Notes: generated by a model not told the origin, from the letters alone. A stretch of 64,000 nt of DNA from Streptomyces sp. NBC_01232 (GCF_035989885.1 NZ_CP108518.1:7183001-7247000), one strand, 5' to 3'. Shown: positions 1 through 9,053, counted from the first letter of the stretch. Numbers and translations: made by a program.

Positions 1-41
1 GACTGATCCGGCTCCGCGACTGCATGGGGGTGACCACATGA
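1..41 (+). CDS. ECF sigma factor, C-terminal end only (partial)
   Basis: Only the last twelve codons are in the window: reading from base 3 gives LIRLRDCMGVTT and then TGA at 39-41. This is the usual C-terminal tail of SigK-type ECF sigma factors, where a region-4 helix ends in IRDGLIRLRD-like sequence. The stop overlaps the ATG of the following RskA-family anti-sigma factor (ATGA), the normal sigma/anti-sigma arrangement that keeps the two proteins in stoichiometric balance. Identity rests on this short tail plus the neighbour, so the family is likely but the exact subgroup is inferred. Confidence 0.7.
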   Translation, partial: LIRLRDCMGVTT

Positions 42-787
42 ACCGGCCCCGGACCGACGTCCACGCCCTCACCGCCGCCTACGCCCTGGACGCCCTCGAC
101 CCCGGCGAACGCGAGCCGTTCACCGCCCACCTCGCCCGCTGCGAGGAATGCCGCCAGGAAGTCGCCGAGTTCCGGGCCACCGCCGCACGTCTGGCCGCCG
201 CCGTGGGCCAGCCGCCGCCCGCCGCCATGAAGCAGCAGGCCATGGCCGCCGTCGACGGCGTGCGCCAGCTCCCGCCCCGGAGTTCCGTGCTGTCCCCGGT
301 CCCGCTGCGCGGCGCGCTGCGCCGCAGGGCCGCCCTGTTCACCGTGGCCGCGAGCGTGACGGCCGGCGCCCTGTTCGCAGGTCTGGCCGCGTGGCAGCAC
401 CAGGAGAGCCGCCGCTACGAACAGCAGGCCCGCCAGAGCGAACAGCGCCTGGACGACGTCACCACGGTCCTGACCGCTCCCGATGCCCGCGCCGCCCATG
501 GACGCACCAGCAACGGAGCCTCGGCCGCCGTCGTCTCCTCGGCGGTGCGCAACAAGGCCGTCTTCACCGCGAGCGGCCTGCCTGCCCCCGTCCCCGGCAC
601 GACCTACCAGCTCTGGCTGGACCACGAGGGCACCATGAGCCCGGCCGGATTCATCCAGCGGGACGGCACCGTACTCATCGACGGCGACGCCGCCGGCGCC
701 GACGCGGTCGGCCTCAGCCTCGAACCTTCCGGAGGATCCCGGCAGCCCACCACGACCCCGCTGCTCCTGATGGACCTGCCGGCCTGA
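38..787 (+). CDS. Anti-sigma-K factor, RskA family
   Basis: Membrane-anchored anti-sigma factor expected to hold the SigK-like ECF factor encoded immediately upstream. The N-terminal cytoplasmic part carries the zinc-binding anti-sigma signature H31-x3-C35-x2-C38 (HLARCEEC). A single membrane segment follows at about residues 99-118, and the extracytoplasmic RskA C-terminal domain fills residues 150-249 (TYQLWLDHEGTMSPAGF, then VGLSLEPSGGS, which is the family hallmark). Length 249 is normal. Start at 38 is fixed by the 4-base ATGA overlap with the sigma gene. Release of the sigma factor normally needs regulated proteolysis after an oxidative or surface signal; that part is family knowledge. 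Confidence 0.9.
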   Translation: MNRPRTDVHALTAAYALDALDPGEREPFTAHLARCEECRQEVAEFRATAARLAAAVGQPPPAAMKQQAMAAVDGVRQLPPRSSVLSPVPLRGALRRRAALFTVAASVTAGALFAGLAAWQHQESRRYEQQARQSEQRLDDVTTVLTAPDARAAHGRTSNGASAAVVSSAVRNKAVFTASGLPAPVPGTTYQLWLDHEGTMSPAGFIQRDGTVLIDGDAAGADAVGLSLEPSGGSRQPTTTPLLLMDLPA

Positions 788-829
788 CCGCCACCGCTCC
801 GAAGCTGCGACGGCGCCCCCGGGCGGTGT

Positions 830-1279
830 TCAGGGGGCCATGTCGTAGGTGACCCACATGGTCCGGGTGGCCACCTGGTCGTACTTGGAACGCGCACGGT
901 GGTTGTCGTCGGCCGTGATCCACCGGACCACGCTCCAGCCCCGCTCTGCCGCGAGCTCGCGCAGCGCACCGAGCAGCAGGTCGGCGGCGCCCGAGCCGCG
1001 GTGTTCCGGTGCCACGAACAGGTCGTCGAGGAAGCAGCCCACCGTCGCGGAGAGCGGGCGCGCGAACGGCCGGTAGTGCGCAAGGCCCAGGAGCCGGCCC
1101 CCGGCGTCCTCGGCCACCAGCGCGCCGACCTCGTGGGCGGGGTCGGTCACCCACGACCACACCGTGGCGGCGGCCTCCTCGGTCTGCTCCACCTTGTAGA
1201 AGTCGGCGTAGCCGCGGTACAGGGCGCGCCACTGGGCGAAGTCCCCGTCCCGAACGGAACGCACGCTGATGTCGGACAT
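830..1279 (-). CDS. GNAT family N-acetyltransferase
   Basis: A 149-residue protein covering one complete GNAT fold. The acetyl-CoA pyrophosphate-binding motif A is visible at about residues 89-105 (LFVAPEHRGSGAADLLL, the Q/RxxGxG/A type), preceded by the beta-4 strand VGCFLDDLF. The C-terminal part (WSVVRWITADDNHRARSKYDQVA) matches motif B, with the catalytic-type Tyr in the SKYDQ segment. It therefore transfers an acetyl group from acetyl-CoA to an amine; the substrate cannot be read from sequence. It is convergent with the RskA gene (42 bases apart) and stands alone on its strand. Confidence 0.85.
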   Translation of the reverse strand: MSDISVRSVRDGDFAQWRALYRGYADFYKVEQTEEAAATVWSWVTDPAHEVGALVAEDAGGRLLGLAHYRPFARPLSATVGCFLDDLFVAPEHRGSGAADLLLGALRELAAERGWSVVRWITADDNHRARSKYDQVATRTMWVTYDMAP

Positions 1280-1890
1280 GGGTCGGACTCCCGTGATCGA
1301 AGGAAGTGCGGCGGGGGCCGCGGCGCGTGCGCCTGCGCCGGGGTGCGGTGCGGTGCACGGGATCGATCATGCTGGAGCCCGGCGGGCACGGCAGGTGCCG
1401 GTGTGTCGAAACGCGGGCCGTCCCGGCTCCACGATGTACGGGTGCGCCGGCGTACGGATGCGCCGACAGGCCGGACCGCCTTCTGTCGGCGGAGCCCCTG
1501 CGCGCCGAACACCGCGATCGGCACGCAGGGGCTTCCTGCACCAGGCCGTTCCGGACCGCGAGAGCCGCCAAGCGGTCCGGAGGGTGGTGGCCACGGCCAG
1601 TCAACAGGAGCCGGCCCGGGACGGCTCCTGGTTCCGGGCACGGAATCGCGCTGGTCCGGCCCGTCCTGGCACGGTGAATCGTCCAAGAGGAGAAAGAGTG
1701 ATTCAGGCGCGCATTTGCAAGGAAGAACGTTACTGCATCTTGCAGATGCCGGACCACTCGATGGTCAGGTCGTGGGGATGTCCCCGGCGGGCGGGCCGGG
1801 GCGCGGCGCCTGCCGCGCGACACCCGGCGCGTCCGCATACCGTGTCCGCATAATGATGTGCAAGGAACGGCGTGCGGAAGGGGACGTCTC
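1280..1890. other. Intergenic region, 0.6 kb, with one possible small ORF
   Basis: No conserved protein family is visible in these 611 bases. The left part is ordinary GC-rich spacer upstream of the GNAT gene. At 1688-1693 there is a clear Shine-Dalgarno-like GAGGAG followed by GTG at 1698 (described separately). The stretch 1698-1750 is noticeably more A/T-rich than its surroundings. The end of the region should hold the promoter and ribosome site (GGAAGGGG, 1876-1883) of the phosphatase gene. Confidence 0.5.
1698..1853 (+). CDS. Possible small protein (51 aa), unknown function
   Basis: GTG at 1698 lies five bases after a strong GAGGAGA ribosome site (1688-1693) and opens a 51-codon frame ending in TAA at 1851-1853, 37 bases before the phosphatase start at 1891. 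The predicted peptide begins VIQARICKEERYCILQMPDH and becomes rich in Arg, Pro and Ala after residue 30. I do not recognise it. Support is the ribosome site and local base composition only; the Arg/Pro/Ala-rich tail is what random high-GC sequence gives, so the real gene could be shorter, or this may be leader sequence of the next transcript. Confidence 0.3.
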   Translation: MIQARICKEERYCILQMPDHSMVRSWGCPRRAGRGAAPAARHPARPHTVSA

Positions 1891-3957
1891 GTGCCATCGG
1901 CCCAGCCGGGGGGCGAGGAGATCCACGGCCCGATCTGGTCCGAGCCGGGGGCGCTGCTGGAGCGCGTGCCCGTGGCCGTCCTCGGCATCGATGACAACGA
2001 CCTCGTCTGCTACTGGGGGCCCGGCGCGGGCGCCCTCTTCGGGTACGACCCGCCCGCCGTCCTCGCGCGGCCCGGCGCCGTTCTCTTCGCCGACGGCTCC
2101 GGGGGCGAATCCGCGTCCTGCGCCCGGTTGACGGAACAGGGCCGCACCCGCGGCTACTGGCGGGGGAGGCTGACGGTCCGCCACCAGGACGGCACGGCCT
2201 TCGACTGCGGCTTCCGCTCCTTCTCCGTGACCGGAACCGGCGGCCCCTCGGTGGTGATGGTCCTGGCGAGCCGCAGCGACGCACTCGACCGGGTCAAGAC
2301 CAATCTCGCCTTCCTCGACGCACTCTTCGAGACCTGCCCGATCGGCCTGGTCATGCTCGACCCGGATCTGCGCTACATCCACCTCAACCAGGCGCTCGCC
2401 GACATGGACGGCCTGCCGATCGAGGCCCACCTCGGGCGGCGCATGGACGAGGTCATGATCATGTCCGACGGTGGTGAGTACGAGCGCATGCTCCGCGCCG
2501 TCGCCCTCGGCGGAGCGCCCGTCGTCGGCACCCTGGTCGGCGTGCGCCCCCGGGGACACCCCGACCGCGACCAGGTCCGCTCCGTGAGCTTCTTCCCGCT
2601 GAGCCAGGCCGTCGGCTCGAACCCCGGCGTGGGCGGGCTGATGGTGGACGTGACCGACCGGGAACGAGCCATCCTGGAAGCCACCGCCAGCCGTCGCCGG
2701 CTGGCGCTCCTCGACGGGGCCTCCACCCGGATCGGGACCACCCTGGACGTGAACCTCACCGCCCAGGAACTGGTCGACGCGTCGATGCCGGACTTCTGCG
2801 ACGGCGCCGTGGTCGAGGTCGTCGAGTGGATGGACGAGACGGAGGACTTTGATCCGGAGCGACCCCTGTTCACCCGCCGGATCGCCTCCGGGACGCTCCT
2901 CGCCGAGCCGGCCGTGGAACTCGTGAGCGGGGTGGAGAAGGTCCGCTACCCGCCGGGCTCCGTCATCCACGACATGCTGCGCACCGGCCGCGCCGTCTCG
3001 GCCATGGTGGACGAGGAGTTCCTGGCCCGGACCGTCGTCACCGAGTCACGCACGAAGATCATGGGCGAGAGCGGCGTGGCCTGCATCCTCGTCGCCCCGC
3101 TGATCGCCCGGGGCACCGTGCAGGGCATCGCCATGTTCGGCCGGTCCGCCGCCCGTCCGCCCTTCTCCGAGGAGGACGTCAGCCTGGCCGGTGAACTCGC
3201 CTCGCGCGCTGCGATCTGCCTGGACAACGCCCGTCTCTACAGCCGCGTCCAGGACATCGCGCTCACCCTGCAGAGGGCCCTGCTCCCCACCACGCTCGCC
3301 GCCAGCCCGTACGTGGACGTGGCCCACCGGTACGTGCCGGGCAGCAGGATCACCGAGGTCGGCGGCGACTGGTACGACGTGATCAACCTGCCCGACGGCC
3401 GGGTCGCCCTCGTCGTGGGCGACGTGATGGGACACGGGGTGTCGGCGGCAGCCGCCATGGGCCACCTCCGCATCACCACCAAGGCGCTGGCCCGGCACGG
3501 CAGCGAGCCTGCCGACCTGCTCACCGAACTCGACGCGTGCGCCCAGGAGGCCGGCATCGAGCTCGCGACCTGCCTGTACATCGTCTACGACCCCCGGACC
3601 GGTCGAGCCCGCATCGCCAGCGCCGGCCACCCTCCGCCCCTGGTGCTCCGGCCGGACGGCACGGTGGAGACGGTCGATGCGGTCCTGGGCGTCCCGCTGG
3701 GCGTCGGCGGCTCCCCGTTCCGGATGACCGAGATCGAACTGCCCGAGCACTCGACCCTCGCCCTCTACACCGACGGCCTCATCGAGGCGCGGGACCGGGA
3801 CATCGAAGTGGGCCTGGACGCGCTGCGCGCCGAACTGGGCAGGGACGGAGCGCCGTTGGAGGAGATGGCGGACCGCATGCTCGCGAGCCTGCTGCCCGAC
3901 CCGCCGACCGACGACACGGTCCTCGTCCTGGCCCGCGTCCACCGCGGCAGGCCGTGA
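1891..3957 (+). CDS. PAS/GAF sensor with SpoIIE-type PP2C phosphatase
   Basis: Cytoplasmic serine/threonine phosphatase of the RsbU/SpoIIE class, 688 residues from GTG 1891. Order of domains: PAS (about 15-110, LLERVPVAVLGIDDNDLVCYW), second PAS (130-250, FLDALFETCPIGLVMLDPDL), GAF (270-440) and PP2C_SIG (460-680). The GAF ends in the typical signalling helix (LASRAAICLDNARLY). Metal-binding motifs GGDWYD and VVGDVMGHG, then SAGHPPPL and LALYTDGLIE, are intact. There is no HATPase kinase domain, unlike the related protein at 19558-22446. GTG 1891 is preferred over GTG 1858 because only the former has a ribosome site (GGAAGGGG). Such enzymes dephosphorylate anti-anti-sigma factors; no partner gene is adjacent. 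Confidence 0.85.
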   Translation: MPSAQPGGEEIHGPIWSEPGALLERVPVAVLGIDDNDLVCYWGPGAGALFGYDPPAVLARPGAVLFADGSGGESASCARLTEQGRTRGYWRGRLTVRHQDGTAFDCGFRSFSVTGTGGPSVVMVLASRSDALDRVKTNLAFLDALFETCPIGLVMLDPDLRYIHLNQALADMDGLPIEAHLGRRMDEVMIMSDGGEYERMLRAVALGGAPVVGTLVGVRPRGHPDRDQVRSVSFFPLSQAVGSNPGVGGLMVDVTDRERAILEATASRRRLALLDGASTRIGTTLDVNLTAQELVDASMPDFCDGAVVEVVEWMDETEDFDPERPLFTRRIASGTLLAEPAVELVSGVEKVRYPPGSVIHDMLRTGRAVSAMVDEEFLARTVVTESRTKIMGESGVACILVAPLIARGTVQGIAMFGRSAARPPFSEEDVSLAGELASRAAICLDNARLYSRVQDIALTLQRALLPTTLAASPYVDVAHRYVPGSRITEVGGDWYDVINLPDGRVALVVGDVMGHGVSAAAAMGHLRITTKALARHGSEPADLLTELDACAQEAGIELATCLYIVYDPRTGRARIASAGHPPPLVLRPDGTVETVDAVLGVPLGVGGSPFRMTEIELPEHSTLALYTDGLIEARDRDIEVGLDALRAELGRDGAPLEEMADRMLASLLPDPPTDDTVLVLARVHRGRP

Positions 3958-3964
3958 GCGGCGC

Positions 3965-4720
3965 TCAGCCCCGGTGGGACACACCGGCCGTGTCCAGGGC
4001 GGCGCCCGCCAGGGCGGCCAGCGCGAGCGCCACCGCACGCGCGTCCTCGGCGGGCAGGGCGTGGCCGGGGAACGGGTCGAGGAGGAACCGGCCGTAGTAG
4101 TGCCCGCCCCCGACCACCCGCAGCTCGGTCTCGCCGTCCGGCCAGGCGGCGTACTCGGTGACCTCGCTGCCGCGGCGCAGCCACAGACCGCCGTCGTGCT
4201 CCAGCCGCGGCCGGCGCCCGATCAGGGTTCCGTACTCGAAGCGGCAGCCGCGCAGTCCCAGCAGGGCGACGAGCTCCCCGCGGACGAACTCGACCACGGC
4301 GTCCGGCGATCCGCCCCGCTCGGTCAGCAGGGCGGTGCCGCGGAGGCTGGACAGGTGCGCGGCCCCGGTCGCGACGTCCGCGTGCAGTCTGCGGGCACGG
4401 ACGGCCGGCTGCGAGACGATCAGTGCGACGACGAGCAGCAGTGCGGCGGTCTGGAGCTCGTCCCGGTCGGCGAAGGTGAACCGCTCGTACGGCCTGGCCA
4501 GGAGGAGGAGGGCGAACCACGCCGCCGCGGAGAGCGCGGCCAGGGCCGCGGCCGCCCGGGTGCCCGAGGCGGCGATCGCGACGACGGCCACGACCAGGAT
4601 CAGTGCCTCGTTGGTCGGGGAAAGACGCGTACGGAACGGAACGAGCGCGAGTGCCACGAGGAGGGGCACCACGAGGGCCCCGAACAGCGCGGCGCGGTCG
4701 TGCAGTCGGTACCCGGGCAT
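3965..4720 (-). CDS. DUF4118-containing membrane protein (kinase-less sensor)
   Basis: Protein of 251 residues whose N-terminal half has four closely packed hydrophobic segments (about 10-110), including LSPTNEALILVVAVVAIAA, the pattern of the DUF4118 module found in KdpD and other actinobacterial sensor kinases. The C-terminal half (120-251) looks like a small globular sensor domain (LVALLGLRGCRFEYG, then GHYYGRFLLDPFPG) rather than a kinase: no H-box or ATP-binding motifs are present. This type of stand-alone DUF4118 protein is common in streptomycetes and has no assigned function. ATG 4720 follows a good GGAAGG site. The gene converges with the phosphatase gene, only 7 bases apart. Confidence 0.75.
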   Translation of the reverse strand: MPGYRLHDRAALFGALVVPLLVALALVPFRTRLSPTNEALILVVAVVAIAASGTRAAAALAALSAAAWFALLLLARPYERFTFADRDELQTAALLLVVALIVSQPAVRARRLHADVATGAAHLSSLRGTALLTERGGSPDAVVEFVRGELVALLGLRGCRFEYGTLIGRRPRLEHDGGLWLRRGSEVTEYAAWPDGETELRVVGGGHYYGRFLLDPFPGHALPAEDARAVALALAALAGAALDTAGVSHRG

Positions 4721-4889
4721 GCGATGCCTTCCGTCCGGACGTGACGATCCCGGATCGGAACCTGCCCAACGGTGAGCGGAGAGCCACCCTCCATGGTGAG
4801 GTCTTGACGCACTGCGGACGGATTTTGTACCCGGACGCCGGGAACGTGTGCGGAGCGTGACGTTCCAGGCGTCCGGGCGTGGCGCAGAC

Positions 4890-6038
4890 CTACCGGCCGC
4901 TGTCCGCGAGCATCGACGCCGACGCGGACGCCGACGCCGAGGGGGACGACTCGCGCTGGTGCGGGACGGGCGCGTGCGCCGAGGACGGCGGCGACGGCGA
5001 CACCTGGACGTCCTCCTGGTGGAGCGCGACCGTACGCGTCGGGGCGGGGATCGAGATGCCCTCGGCCCGGAACCGCTGGTGCAGACGCTTGATGAACTCG
5101 TGCTTGATCCGGTACTGGTCGCTGAACTCGCCGACGCCCAGGATCACCGTGAAGTTGATCCGGGAGTCCGCGAACGTGTGGAAACGGACGGCCCCTTCGT
5201 GCTCCGGGTTTGCGCCGTTCACCTCCGTCATCACGGCGTCGACCACGTCGAGGGTGACGCGCTCGACGTGCTCCAGGTCGCTCTCGTACCCCACGCCCAC
5301 CTGCACCAGGATCGAGAACTGCGCCTCCGGCTGGGTGAAGTTGGTCATGTTCGTCCGCGCGAGGCGGCCGTTGGGGATGATGACCAGGTTGTTCGACAGG
5401 TTGCGCACCACGGTGTTGCGCCAGTTGATGTCGACGACGTAGCCCTCCTCGCCACTGGTGAGCCGGATGTAGTCACCGGGCTGCACGGTCTTCGATGCGA
5501 GGATGTGCACGCCGGCGAAGAGGTTGGCGAGGGTGTCCTGGAGCGCCAGGGCCACCGCCAGACCGCCCACGCCGAGGGCGGTGACCAGGGGCGCGATGGA
5601 CACGCCCAGGGTCTCCAGGGCGACGAGCACGCCCATCACGAGGACCACGATCCGGGTGATGTTGACGAAGATGCTCGCCGACCCGGCCACTCCGGTGCGG
5701 GCCCCCGCCACGGACTGGACGAGCCCGGCGACGACCCGCGCCGCGCTGAGCGTGGCGATGAGGACGAGCAGTGCGGTCAGCGACTGGTTGACGAACCCCG
5801 AGAGCCGCGCGGTGAGCGGCAGGGTCGTCGCCGCCACCGCGGCGCCGGCGATGAGGGCGGCGCCGGGGGCGATGGTGCGCAGCGCGTCGACGATGATGTC
5901 GTCGCCCCGCCAGCGGGTCCGCTCGGCGTGCCGCCCCAGCCACCGCAGGAGGGCGCGCAGCAGCAGCCCGGCCGCGGCGCCCGCCGCCAGTGCGATGCCG
6001 GCGACCAGCCAGTCGTGCAGGACGAGATCCCGGTTCAA
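4890..6038 (-). CDS. MscS-family mechanosensitive ion channel
   Basis: 382 residues. Five hydrophobic segments in the first 190 residues are followed by the conserved MscS pore helix and beta domain: GVGGLAVALALQDTLANLFAGV (about 180-200) is the TM3/pore signature, then PGDYIRLTSGEEGYVVDINWRNTVVRN and VIIPNGRL are the cytoplasmic beta-domain motifs. It opens under membrane tension to release solutes after hypo-osmotic shock. The C-terminal tail is low-complexity (repeated Ser-Ala from about 360). The start is TTG at 6038, supported by GGAGGG six bases upstream. The 190 bases upstream carry a direct repeat GTCACCT-t-GTCACCT (6114-6128) that could be a regulator site. Confidence 0.9.
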   Translation of the reverse strand: MNRDLVLHDWLVAGIALAAGAAAGLLLRALLRWLGRHAERTRWRGDDIIVDALRTIAPGAALIAGAAVAATTLPLTARLSGFVNQSLTALLVLIATLSAARVVAGLVQSVAGARTGVAGSASIFVNITRIVVLVMGVLVALETLGVSIAPLVTALGVGGLAVALALQDTLANLFAGVHILASKTVQPGDYIRLTSGEEGYVVDINWRNTVVRNLSNNLVIIPNGRLARTNMTNFTQPEAQFSILVQVGVGYESDLEHVERVTLDVVDAVMTEVNGANPEHEGAVRFHTFADSRINFTVILGVGEFSDQYRIKHEFIKRLHQRFRAEGISIPAPTRTVALHQEDVQVSPSPPSSAHAPVPHQRESSPSASASASASMLADSGR

Positions 6039-6231
6039 CGGACGCCCTCCGTTCCGCGGCGCCGGCCCCGGGCCGTGGTGGCGGACGCTGCCGGCCGTCG
6101 TATGAGGTGTGTCGTCACCTTGTCACCTGTCAGTTTGTCGTGCATGAAGCCTCGTTCGGGCATGTGTACGCATCCGGAACGGGCTGCCATCCTGCCCCAT
6201 GGCAGGTGCACGCACCGCAGGCGGGGCGCTG

Positions 6232-7521
6232 CTACGGACGCCGCACCGCGGCGTGTTCGAGGACCGCGCGGACCTCGGCGGTGATCGCGGTCTCGTTGCG
6301 TTCGAACTCGGCGCCGGTCAGCTGCTGGGGGTCGGCCGGCAGGCCGGTGAGGACCGGCGTGTGGAGATGGCCGCCGGGCAGGTGAGGGGCGAGTTCGGAG
6401 CGCAGCCGGTTGGAGCGGTAGGCCACCTCGTTGGACAGGTAGCCGCCCCCGCCGCCCGCCACGGCGCGCGAGCCCGGCGTCGGGCCGTCGGTCCGGTCGA
6501 CGGGAGCCGCGGCGCCCGCCGGAATCTCGGTCACGTCGTTGTTGAGGAGGACCGGGTACGGGCTCTGCACGGCGCCGGTGACCGCGTCTGCAGGGAGCGT
6601 GGTGCGGATGAACTCCGGGCCCGGGCCGAGGCCGGGGGCGGTCACCGGACGTTCGCGGGTGCCGCCGGAGAGGGCGCGCACGTTGTCGGGGTACGGGTCG
6701 GCGGACCGGGCCCGGCCCGCCCAGGCCTCCAGCGTGAAGATGCCGGGGTAGCCCTGGCTGACGGTGGTGATGATGTCCGCCGAGGAGGGGCCGCCGGCCA
6801 TGCGCGGGGCGAACGCCCGCTCCACCATGCCCGCGTCGAAGTCGGCGTAGCGCACGGGGAGGACGACGGCTCGGATCTCGGCGACGCTGCCGTCGGCGAG
6901 CGTCACGCGCCGGCCGTTGAGCTGGAGGGCGGCCGATCCGGACGGGTTGGCCCGGCGTATCTCGGCGTCGAGCCCGAAGGGGTCGAACCCGCTGATGAAG
7001 ACGCGTCGCACGCCGGGCGCGGTCCGGAAGGCGTTGTTCGTCAGCCCGCGGGAGGTGTCCTCGAATCGCGCGCGCAGTGCGGCCCGGTCGACGGTGAACT
7101 CCGGCTGCCAGCGGGCGAGTACGGCGGTCATGCCGAGCCGCGCCCAGTACAGCGGCCGGTCGTCGCCGGGGGCGAGGTCGCCACCGGGCCGCTGTCCCTG
7201 GGCCCGCCGCACGGAGGCCTGCCAGAGCGCCTCGCCCCAGGAGTCGACCAGCCGGCCGGCCTCGGCGGGGCTGCGGGTCGCGCACAGCGCGGCGGGAAAG
7301 CGCCGTACGAAGTCCCCGAGGCCGCCGCGCTCGACGAGCGCCGTGGTGCGCGCGTCCGCGAGGCGCGCCTGCTCGGCGTCGAGCGGTACGGACGCGGAGG
7401 TGCGGCAGGAGGAGGCGCCGTCGGCGGCGTGCGCGGGGGAGGAGACTGCCAGGGGAAGGACGGTGGCGAGAAGGGCTGCGGCCGACGCCGCACGCCGTAA
7501 GAGCATCATGCGATGTGACAT
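6232..7521 (-). CDS. Exported pyroglutamyl-peptidase (C15)-fold protein, Cys replaced by Ser
   Basis: Secreted protein of 429 residues. ATG 7521 gives a Sec signal peptide (MMLLRRAASAAALLATVLPLAVSSPAHA) cleaved after AHA. The second half matches peptidase C15: VFISGFDPFG corresponds to the family opening VLVTGFEPFG, NPSGSAALQLNG to the NPS/WE region, and YLSNEVAYRS to the YVCNHLFYG active-site segment. At the position of the catalytic Cys this protein has Ser (about S363), while a His of the HLHTPV segment (about H387) is kept. The N-terminal 150 residues are extra compared with the usual 215-residue enzyme. Either a serine-based or a non-catalytic member; fold assignment is by motif and is fairly secure. 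Confidence 0.7.
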   Translation of the reverse strand: MSHRMMLLRRAASAAALLATVLPLAVSSPAHAADGASSCRTSASVPLDAEQARLADARTTALVERGGLGDFVRRFPAALCATRSPAEAGRLVDSWGEALWQASVRRAQGQRPGGDLAPGDDRPLYWARLGMTAVLARWQPEFTVDRAALRARFEDTSRGLTNNAFRTAPGVRRVFISGFDPFGLDAEIRRANPSGSAALQLNGRRVTLADGSVAEIRAVVLPVRYADFDAGMVERAFAPRMAGGPSSADIITTVSQGYPGIFTLEAWAGRARSADPYPDNVRALSGGTRERPVTAPGLGPGPEFIRTTLPADAVTGAVQSPYPVLLNNDVTEIPAGAAAPVDRTDGPTPGSRAVAGGGGGYLSNEVAYRSNRLRSELAPHLPGGHLHTPVLTGLPADPQQLTGAEFERNETAITAEVRAVLEHAAVRRP

Positions 7522-7655
7522 TACATAGCCACGGTCACCCTCACCAGACGCGCCGGCCCCGGCCGCCGTGACTGGCTCAACTACGCTGCCGGCACCGCTG
7601 GTTCGGCGCACGGGCGCGACCCGCACGCCGAATCCGGTGCGCCGCGCGCCGGTGT

Positions 7656-9053
7656 CTACGGGACCGGGACCGGAGCCAGGCCGAGGGCCGTGCCGGTCCG
7701 CTCGTAGGCGTGTCCCGCACGCAGCACCGCGGCTTCGCCGAACGGCCTCCCCATGAGCTGCATGCCGATGGGCAGCCCGGCCGGGTCCAGGCCCACGGGC
7801 AGGCTCAGTGCGGGAACGCCGGTGAGGTTGGCCGGGGCCGACAGTCGTACGTACGCGTCGGAGACGCTCTCCACGCTGCCGTCACCCCAGGTCACGCTGG
7901 TCCGGCCGGTCTCGACGGCGGTGAGCGGTACGGTCGGTGCGGCGATCACGTCGACCGCCTCCAGCATGTCCTGCCAGGCCTGCCGCATGAGGGTGCGGGC
8001 GCGCTGGGCCCGCAGGTAGTCCCCTGCGGTCATGAGCTCGCCGGCTTCCAGGAGGACCCGGACGTCGGCCCCGTACAGGTCGGGCACCGCCCGCAGCGTC
8101 CGCTCGTGGTACGCGGAGGCCTCGGGCACCATCAGGCCCCACTGGGTGGCCCGGACGTAGCGCGTCATCGGGATCTCCACGTCGACGAGCCGGGCGCCGA
8201 GCTCCTCCAGCCGCCCGATCGCCCGGCGGACCGCGGCCTCCACCTCGGGGTCCACCCGGTCGAAGTAGTAGTTGCCCGGCACCCCCACCCGAAGACCCGT
8301 GAGATCCGTGCCGGGGCCGGGCCGGTGGTCCACGGCCGGTGCCGCGACGGACGCGGGGTCGCGCGGGTCGTGCCCGACCAGGGCGGCCAGGACCAGCGCC
8401 GCGTCCTCCACGGTGCGGGTGAGCGGGCCGACGTGGTCGAGCGACCAGGCCAGCGAGGTCACGCCGTGGCGCGGCACCAGCCCGTACGTCGGCTTCAGCC
8501 CGACGACCCCGTTCAGGGCCGCGGGCACCCGGATCGACCCGCCGGTGTCGGTGCCCAGGGCGAAGGGGGCCGCCCCCGCGGCCACGGCGACGGCGGATCC
8601 GCCGCTGGAACCGCCCGCCACCCGGGCCGGGTTGCGGGCGTTGACCGTCTGAGGGGTGATCAGGCCGTAGGCGAACTCGTGCGTGTGCGTCTTGCCGACG
8701 AGCGCGGCCCCGGCCGAGGCGAGCCGCGCGGCGACGGTGCTGTCGCTCTCCGCGCGGTGCCCCGCCCGTACCCGGGAGCTGGCGCTGGTCGCCAGCCCGG
8801 CGACGTCGATGAGGTCCTTGAGGGCGGCCGGTATCCCGTGCAGGGGCCCGCGGTGCGCGTCACCGGCGACCTCGGTCTCCGCGCGGCGCGCCGCAGCGCG
8901 CGCACGGTCCGCCGTCACGATGGTGAAGGCCCGCAGGTGCGGTTCGACCTGCGCGATGCGCTCCAGCGTCGATTCGACCAGTTCGACCGGCGAGACCTGC
9001 CCGGTGCGTACGGCCTCGGCCGCTTCGGCCACGGTCAGCTCATACGGCTGCAT
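7656..9053 (-). CDS. Amidase signature (AS) family amidase
   Basis: Cytoplasmic amidohydrolase of 465 residues. The Ser-cisSer-Lys triad is visible: Lys in ALKDLID (near residue 75), cis-Ser in the AGGSSGGSA glycine/serine loop and the nucleophile Ser in ALGTDTGGSIRVPAA. It hydrolyses a C-N amide bond; relatives include glutamyl-tRNA amidotransferase subunit A, allophanate hydrolases and indoleacetamide hydrolase, but a stand-alone GatA is unlikely here. ATG 9053 is chosen because of the GGGAGGGG site just upstream; it overlaps the end of the small upstream gene by 14 bases, suggesting translational coupling and a two-subunit enzyme. Confidence 0.88.
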   Translation of the reverse strand: MQPYELTVAEAAEAVRTGQVSPVELVESTLERIAQVEPHLRAFTIVTADRARAAARRAETEVAGDAHRGPLHGIPAALKDLIDVAGLATSASSRVRAGHRAESDSTVAARLASAGAALVGKTHTHEFAYGLITPQTVNARNPARVAGGSSGGSAVAVAAGAAPFALGTDTGGSIRVPAALNGVVGLKPTYGLVPRHGVTSLAWSLDHVGPLTRTVEDAALVLAALVGHDPRDPASVAAPAVDHRPGPGTDLTGLRVGVPGNYYFDRVDPEVEAAVRRAIGRLEELGARLVDVEIPMTRYVRATQWGLMVPEASAYHERTLRAVPDLYGADVRVLLEAGELMTAGDYLRAQRARTLMRQAWQDMLEAVDVIAAPTVPLTAVETGRTSVTWGDGSVESVSDAYVRLSAPANLTGVPALSLPVGLDPAGLPIGMQLMGRPFGEAAVLRAGHAYERTGTALGLAPVPVP

